Of a DNA stretch of 62,014 nucleotides, positions 57,836-62,014 are shown piece after piece. Numbering within the stretch: the stretch's first letter is position 1; every line of letters starts with the position of its first letter. The stretch covers positions 1-62,014 of the forward strand of contig PLRX01000100.1 of NCBI GenBank assembly GCA_003164095.1. The letters are read 5' to 3'. This DNA is from Acidimicrobiaceae bacterium (GTDB lineage Bacteria > Actinomycetota > Acidimicrobiia > Acidimicrobiales > RAAP-2). Under the pieces are notes generated by a model. It did no database searches. It saw only the letters and a list, made by a program, of their open reading frames with translations, and was not told the DNA's origin. The translations under genes were made by a program, and so were the position numbers.

Positions 57836-59747
57836 GGCCCGGCGGTCCCGCCAGGGGGCACAGGACGGTTCGGACTCGGGTTCGCGCGCCGGCGCCGGCG
57901 CCGGCGCCGGCTCGGGCTCGGGTTCGGGTTCGGGCTCGGGGGGATCCGGACGGCGGCGCAAGTCGAAGTCGGCCGATGGGGCGCAGGATGCAACAGCGGG
58001 GGCGACGGGGACGGCCAAGGCGGCCAAGGCCACGGCCAAGCCGGTGAAGGCCACCGCCAAGGCCTCCAAGCGGACCGTCGGAGGTGGGTCCTCCGTCCGG
58101 GTCGTCTTCCTCGGCGGACTGGGCGAGATCGGCCGCAACTGTGCCTGCATCGAGGTGGACGGTCGGATCCTGGTACTGGACGTGGGGATCATGTTCCCCG
58201 ATCCGGACATGCCGGGCGTCGACCTGGTCCTACCCGACTTCACCTACCTCCGCGAGAACGCCGACCGGGTCGACGGTGTCATCCTGACCCACGGCCACGA
58301 GGACCACACCGGTGGTCTGGCCTACCTCCTGCGTGACTTCCCGCTCGACGTGTACGGCTCGGAACTCACGCTGTCGCTGGCCCGGAGCCGGGTCGACGAG
58401 GCGGGAATGGCCAGCCGGGCGACGTTCATCCCGGTGCGGGACCATGAGCGCCGCCGGATCGGGCCGTGCGACGTCGAGTTCATCCCGGTCACCCATTCCG
58501 TGCCGCATGCGTTCGCCACGGCCTTCCACACCCCGCAGGGGATCATCCTCCACTCGGGCGACTTCAAGATCGACCTCCACCCCGTGGACGGGCGCCGCAC
58601 CGACCTCGCCCGGATGGGGGCCCTGGCCTCCGACCCCGGCATTCGCCTGCTCCTCGTCGACTCGACGAACGCCGAGGAGCCGGGATTCACCGCCTCCGAG
58701 TCGACCGTCGGCGCCACCCTGGAGAAGGTGTTCCTGGCCAGGCCGGACCGCCGGTTCATCGTCACCAGCTTCGCCAGCCACATCCACCGGATCCAGCAGG
58801 TGGCCGATGCGGCCATCGCCGGCGGGCGGGTCATCGCCACTCTCGGGCGCTCGATGCAGAAGAACGTGGCCCTCGCCCGCAAGCTCGACCTCCTGCACAT
58901 TCCCGACAGCTCGCTGGTCGACATCGAGAAGGTCGACGACTACCCGCCGGGCCGTGTCTGCGTCATCAGCACCGGTTCGCAGGGGGAGCCCATGTCGGCC
59001 CTGTCGCGGCTCGCCACCGGCGAGAACCGCTTCTTCAAATTGCAGCCGGACGACGTAGTCGTCATCAGCGCCCATCCGATCCCCGGCAACGAGTGGTCGG
59101 TCGGACGGGTCATCGACAGCCTGCACCGCCTCGGGGTCGAGGTCATCCACTCGGGGGTGGAGAACGTCCACGTCAGCGGCCATGCCAAGCAGGGTGAGCT
59201 GGCCATGCTCATGTCGGTCACCCAGCCGGAGTTCCTCATCCCGGTCCACGGCGAGTACCGGCACATGGCCAATCAGATGCGCCTCGCCAACAGCATGGGC
59301 ATCGAGGGCGATCGGGTCCTGCTCTGCGAGGACGGCGACGCCGTCCGACTGGACGACCAGGGTATGCACCGCGACGGCAGTGTCCCCGGCGGCTACCTCT
59401 TCGTCGACGGCAGTTCCGTGGGCGACATCGGCCACGGCGTCCTGCGGGACCGCATGGTCCTGGCCGAGGAGGGCGTGGTCATGGCTGTCGCCACCGTCGA
59501 CCTCAAGCAGGGCGAAGTGGTTGGCGTGCCCCAGATCGTCACCCGCGGCTGGGCGTACGACCAGGACACCGACGCCCTCCTCGACGCGGCCCGGGCCCAG
59601 GTCACCAAGGCACTCGCACAGGCGTTGTCCTCGGGCAGCTCCGACCACGAGAGCCTCAACCGGGTGGCCCGCAAGGCACTGGGCAAGCTGGTGGGGGAGC
59701 GCACCCGTCAGCGCCCGATGATCGTCCCGGTCATCGTCACCGTCTGA
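57828..59747 (+). CDS. rnj: Ribonuclease J with a long N-terminal extension
   Basis: The metallo-beta-lactamase/beta-CASP core runs from about residue 90: VVFLGGLGEIGRNCACIE, LTHGHEDHTGG, LHSGDFKID and STGSQGEPMSALSRL, with AHPIPGNE later. It processes and degrades RNA endo- and 5' exonucleolytically. The start is uncertain. TTG 57828 overlaps the dapA stop and gives 639 residues with a Gly/Ser-repeat plus Lys/Ala-rich tail. GTG 58044 would remove most of that tail. Usual actinobacterial RNase J has only about 15-20 residues before the core. Confidence 0.93.
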   Translation: MPEARRSRQGAQDGSDSGSRAGAGAGAGSGSGSGSGSGGSGRRRKSKSADGAQDATAGATGTAKAAKATAKPVKATAKASKRTVGGGSSVRVVFLGGLGEIGRNCACIEVDGRILVLDVGIMFPDPDMPGVDLVLPDFTYLRENADRVDGVILTHGHEDHTGGLAYLLRDFPLDVYGSELTLSLARSRVDEAGMASRATFIPVRDHERRRIGPCDVEFIPVTHSVPHAFATAFHTPQGIILHSGDFKIDLHPVDGRRTDLARMGALASDPGIRLLLVDSTNAEEPGFTASESTVGATLEKVFLARPDRRFIVTSFASHIHRIQQVADAAIAGGRVIATLGRSMQKNVALARKLDLLHIPDSSLVDIEKVDDYPPGRVCVISTGSQGEPMSALSRLATGENRFFKLQPDDVVVISAHPIPGNEWSVGRVIDSLHRLGVEVIHSGVENVHVSGHAKQGELAMLMSVTQPEFLIPVHGEYRHMANQMRLANSMGIEGDRVLLCEDGDAVRLDDQGMHRDGSVPGGYLFVDGSSVGDIGHGVLRDRMVLAEEGVVMAVATVDLKQGEVVGVPQIVTRGWAYDQDTDALLDAARAQVTKALAQALSSGSSDHESLNRVARKALGKLVGERTRQRPMIVPVIVTV

Positions 59748-59779
59748 CCGGGACGCTCGACGGGGGCGTATGGGTTCCC

Positions 59780-59811
59780 GCCGGGCGTGGGGCAGGTGTC
59801 CGACGCCCGGC
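59780..59811 (+). terminator. Hairpin after rnj
   Basis: A 9-bp stem GCCGGGCGT/ACGCCCGGC with a 14-base loop begins 33 bases after the rnj stop. No T tract follows. Confidence 0.5.
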
Positions 59812-59878
59812 CGACGGGTGTAGGGCGGGTGGATCGCCGTCGCCCAGTGGTGTCCCACTGACGGAGGGTGGCCGGGAG

Positions 59879-59884
59879 TAGCCT
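59879..59884 (+). promoter_or_regulatory. -10 box TAGCCT before ftsK
   Basis: TAGCCT ends eleven bases before GTG 59895; transcription would start three or four bases ahead of the GTG. Confidence 0.4.
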
Positions 59885-59894
59885 TGAACCCACT

Positions 59895-62014
59895 GTGACG
59901 ACCGCCACCAAGCGTCCGGCAGGTCGATCCGGGGCATCGCGGCCGAAGGGCAAGGCGACACCCCCGTCTCGATCGCGCCGGAGCGCCCCCGCCAAGAAGA
60001 CACCGTCGGGCAAGGGCCGGAGTTCGAGCCGTTCCGGGGCGCGAAACACCCACGCCCGGGACTCGGGTGGGTTGCTGGCCTCGATGAGCGCGGTCGCCGC
60101 CGGTCACGCCACCGACCTCTGGGGTGTCGGCCTGGTCACGGTCGGGGTGCTCTTCGGCGTCGCGTTCTATGCGGGCTCCCTCGGCCCAGCCGGCAAGGAC
60201 GCACGTGTGGCGGTCGGCGACCTGCTCGGTTGGGGGCGCTTCCTCGTGCCCGTCGTGCTGGTGGCGGTGGGCGTCCGCATGCTCATGGGCCGCGGTGACG
60301 GCGCAGACGACGCACGGGAGGACGGTCGGGCGCGGCGCGAGCCGGCCCGTGCCGTCATCGGCGGCACGCTCGTCCTCCTGGCGGTGACCGGACTGGCCGC
60401 ACTGGCCGGTGGGTCGCCGGCGCTGCGGGCCTCCACCCACCAGCTATCGTCTGCGGGAGGGTGGATCGGGGCCGCCATCGCCGATCCGCTCGGGCACGCG
60501 CTCGGGGGATTCGGCACCACTGTCGTGCTGCTGGTCGTGGCCGGTGTGGGGATCCTGGTTTTCACCGGCGTGTCGGTCCGGACAGCGGCGGGCGGTGTCG
60601 TCCGTGCGGTGCGCTGGCTGATCGGTGCGGCACGGGGCGACCGCGCCGCCGATGAGGTCGACGAGGCGGCCGACGAGGCGGCCGACGAGCCGACCGATCC
60701 GTTCGGCAGAGCCCTCGCCCAGGGGCGCCAGCCGTCAATGGCGGCGGTGGCCCCCCCCGAGCCGGTCGACCAGGCCGTGGTCCAGCCCGAGTTGGCCGTC
60801 CACTCGGACGGGCCGGACGACGGTGCCCACGAGTCGGTCGTCCTTCCCGAGGCGGCGACCCGGCCCGGCAAGGGCGAACAGCTCGAGATGCGGATGGGCC
60901 CACCCACGGGCGACTGGACGCTGCCGCCGGCGAAGCTGCTCAAGCGGGCCAAGGCCCAGGTCATCGACGACACCGAAGTCGACGCCGCCGGCGCCGCCCT
61001 CGTGAGCGCACTCTCGGCTCACGGCGTAGAGACGCGCCTGGTCGGGCGCACCGTCGGGCCGACGGTCACCCGGTACGAGCTCGAACTCGGCGCAGGGGTG
61101 AAGGTGGCCAGGGTCACGTCGCTCTCCAAGGACATCGCCTACGCCATGGCGTCGCCCGATGTGCGGATCCTGGCACCGATCCCGGGCAAGTCGGCCATCG
61201 GCGTCGAGGTCCCGAACCGGAGGCGCCAACTCGTGGCGCTCGGCGACATCCTGGCCTCGCCCGAGGCCGCCAAGGCCACGCATCCCCTCGAGGTCGCACT
61301 GGGGCGGGACATCGCCGGTCGGGCCGTGGTCGCAAACCTGGCCGAGATGCCCCACGTCCTGGTGTCGGGCTCCACCGGCTCGGGCAAGTCGTCGTGCATC
61401 AATTCGGTGCTCACGTCGATCCTGACCCGGTCCACACCGGACCAGGTGCGGTTCATCCTGATCGACCCGAAGCGGGTGGAGCTCGGTCAGTACAACGACC
61501 TGCCCCATCTCCTGACCCAGGTCGTGGTCGACCCGAAGAAGGCGGCCAACGCTCTGGCCTGGGCGGTCACGGAGATGGAGCGGCGGTACGACCTGCTGGC
61601 CGAGGTGGGCCAGCGCGACATCACGGGGTACAACGCCGCCTTCGACTCCGGCGACCTGTCCGAGCACGAGGAGGCCCACCGCCTCCGGATGCAGGGCACC
61701 GACGGCGAGGTCGACGATGACGACGACTCCCAGCTCCGGTTCCCACGCCTGCCGTTCATCCTGATCGTCGTCGACGAGCTGAACGACCTCATGATGGTCG
61801 CCGCCCGGGACGTCGAGGAGTCGGTCTGCCGCATCGCCCAGATGGCGCGGGCCGTGGGGATCCACCTCGTACTGGCCACCCAGCGTCCGTCGGTGGACGT
61901 CATCACGGGTGTGATCAAGGCCAACGTCCCGTCCCGCATGGCGTTCTCGGTGTCCTCGCTGGCGGACAGCCGCGTCATCCTCGACCAGCCCGGCGCCGAG
62001 CGGCTGATCGGCAA
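59895..62014 (+). CDS. ftsK: DNA translocase FtsK/SpoIIIE (partial, runs off the right edge)
   Basis: The first 706 codons are present. A basic Lys/Arg/Ser-rich N-terminus is followed by about four transmembrane helices (for example FLVPVVLVAVGVRMLMG and TVVLLVVAGVGILVF). An acidic Asp/Glu/Ala linker follows, then the alpha/beta motor. Motor motifs are VGRTVGPTVTRYELEL, Walker A GSTGSGKSSCINSVL near residue 493, LIDPKRVEL and Walker B FILIVVDELNDLMMVAAR. It pumps chromosomal DNA through the division septum. The gamma domain lies outside the window. It follows rnj as in other actinobacteria. Confidence 0.95.
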   Translation, partial: MTTATKRPAGRSGASRPKGKATPPSRSRRSAPAKKTPSGKGRSSSRSGARNTHARDSGGLLASMSAVAAGHATDLWGVGLVTVGVLFGVAFYAGSLGPAGKDARVAVGDLLGWGRFLVPVVLVAVGVRMLMGRGDGADDAREDGRARREPARAVIGGTLVLLAVTGLAALAGGSPALRASTHQLSSAGGWIGAAIADPLGHALGGFGTTVVLLVVAGVGILVFTGVSVRTAAGGVVRAVRWLIGAARGDRAADEVDEAADEAADEPTDPFGRALAQGRQPSMAAVAPPEPVDQAVVQPELAVHSDGPDDGAHESVVLPEAATRPGKGEQLEMRMGPPTGDWTLPPAKLLKRAKAQVIDDTEVDAAGAALVSALSAHGVETRLVGRTVGPTVTRYELELGAGVKVARVTSLSKDIAYAMASPDVRILAPIPGKSAIGVEVPNRRRQLVALGDILASPEAAKATHPLEVALGRDIAGRAVVANLAEMPHVLVSGSTGSGKSSCINSVLTSILTRSTPDQVRFILIDPKRVELGQYNDLPHLLTQVVVDPKKAANALAWAVTEMERRYDLLAEVGQRDITGYNAAFDSGDLSEHEEAHRLRMQGTDGEVDDDDDSQLRFPRLPFILIVVDELNDLMMVAARDVEESVCRIAQMARAVGIHLVLATQRPSVDVITGVIKANVPSRMAFSVSSLADSRVILDQPGAERLIG

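Noticed and set aside
57885-57950. GCCGGC and GGCTCG/GGTTCG repeats that look like a satellite or CRISPR-like array
   Set aside because: They are in-frame Gly-Ala and Gly-Ser codons of the RNase J extension, with no spacers.
58230-60440. Open frame of 736 codons on the minus strand opposite rnj and the start of ftsK
   Set aside because: RNase J and FtsK are unambiguous on the plus strand; the antisense product has no domain and spans an obvious intergenic hairpin and promoter.

Overview
The window is chromosomal DNA of a high-G+C actinobacterium, most likely an acidimicrobial lineage (inference). G+C is about 70 percent by eye. Many genes start at GTG, and stop/start overlaps of the form GTGA, ATGA and TGATG are frequent. 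At least ten genes have a TANNNT -10 hexamer only 5-10 bases before the start codon, as in leaderless mRNAs. The right third keeps the actinobacterial order rpsO-pnp-M16 protease-dapB-dapA-rnj-ftsK. A deazaflavin (F420)-type oxidoreductase, Thr/Pro-rich secreted linkers and repeats of the type GYWLVASDGGIFxFGDA fit the same assignment. No insertion sequences, phage genes or CRISPR arrays were seen.

Layout. 1-5 kb: the tail of an upstream gene, a MacB-like ABC ATPase and permease, a putative lipoprotein and an HlyD/MacA-type adaptor; three of these proteins share Gly-Gly-Phe-rich tails. 5-10 kb: an NTF2-fold protein, a SixA-like phosphatase, murL and murD2 (the alternative route that adds L-Glu and then epimerises it in peptidoglycan precursors), and a redoxin. 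10-23.7 kb: acyl-CoA or steroid-type catabolism (crotonases, MaoC hydratases, a fused acyl-CoA dehydrogenase, SDRs, an F420-type oxidoreductase) surrounding a branched-chain-amino-acid-type ABC importer with a fused LivH-LivM permease. A tRNA-Leu(UAG) follows.

23.9-34.9 kb: a tightly packed export-polysaccharide locus. It has five GT4-type glycosyltransferases in two paralogous sets, two degenerate methyltransferase-like partner proteins, a clpP, and a Wzm/Wzt ABC exporter whose ATPase carries the C-terminal carbohydrate-recognition domain.

34.9-46 kb: a cell-surface region. It has a polytopic GT39-like glycosyltransferase, two neighbouring secreted proteins each ending in six 42-residue repeats (one with a SpoIID/LytB domain), a secreted beta-helix protein, and a membrane protein combining a pseudokinase-like domain with an MprF/AglD-type flippase domain. 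Two regulatory signals were found by reading the non-coding DNA: an apparent cyclic di-GMP-I (GEMM-I) riboswitch in the leader of the beta-helix gene, and a sigma-28 (FliA/WhiG)-type promoter before the first repeat protein. Together they suggest that this region answers to a motility/attachment switch; this is the most interesting part of the window.

46-62 kb: a HAD phosphatase and a crotonase, a 1-Cys peroxiredoxin, then the RNA-decay and lysine/peptidoglycan block. Two paralogous TetR regulators and a di-iron ferritin-like protein sit between dapB and dapA. PNPase and RNase J carry unusual low-complexity tails. FtsK runs off the right edge. Start sites, promoters and RNA elements come from reading the sequence only; no database search or folding program was run.
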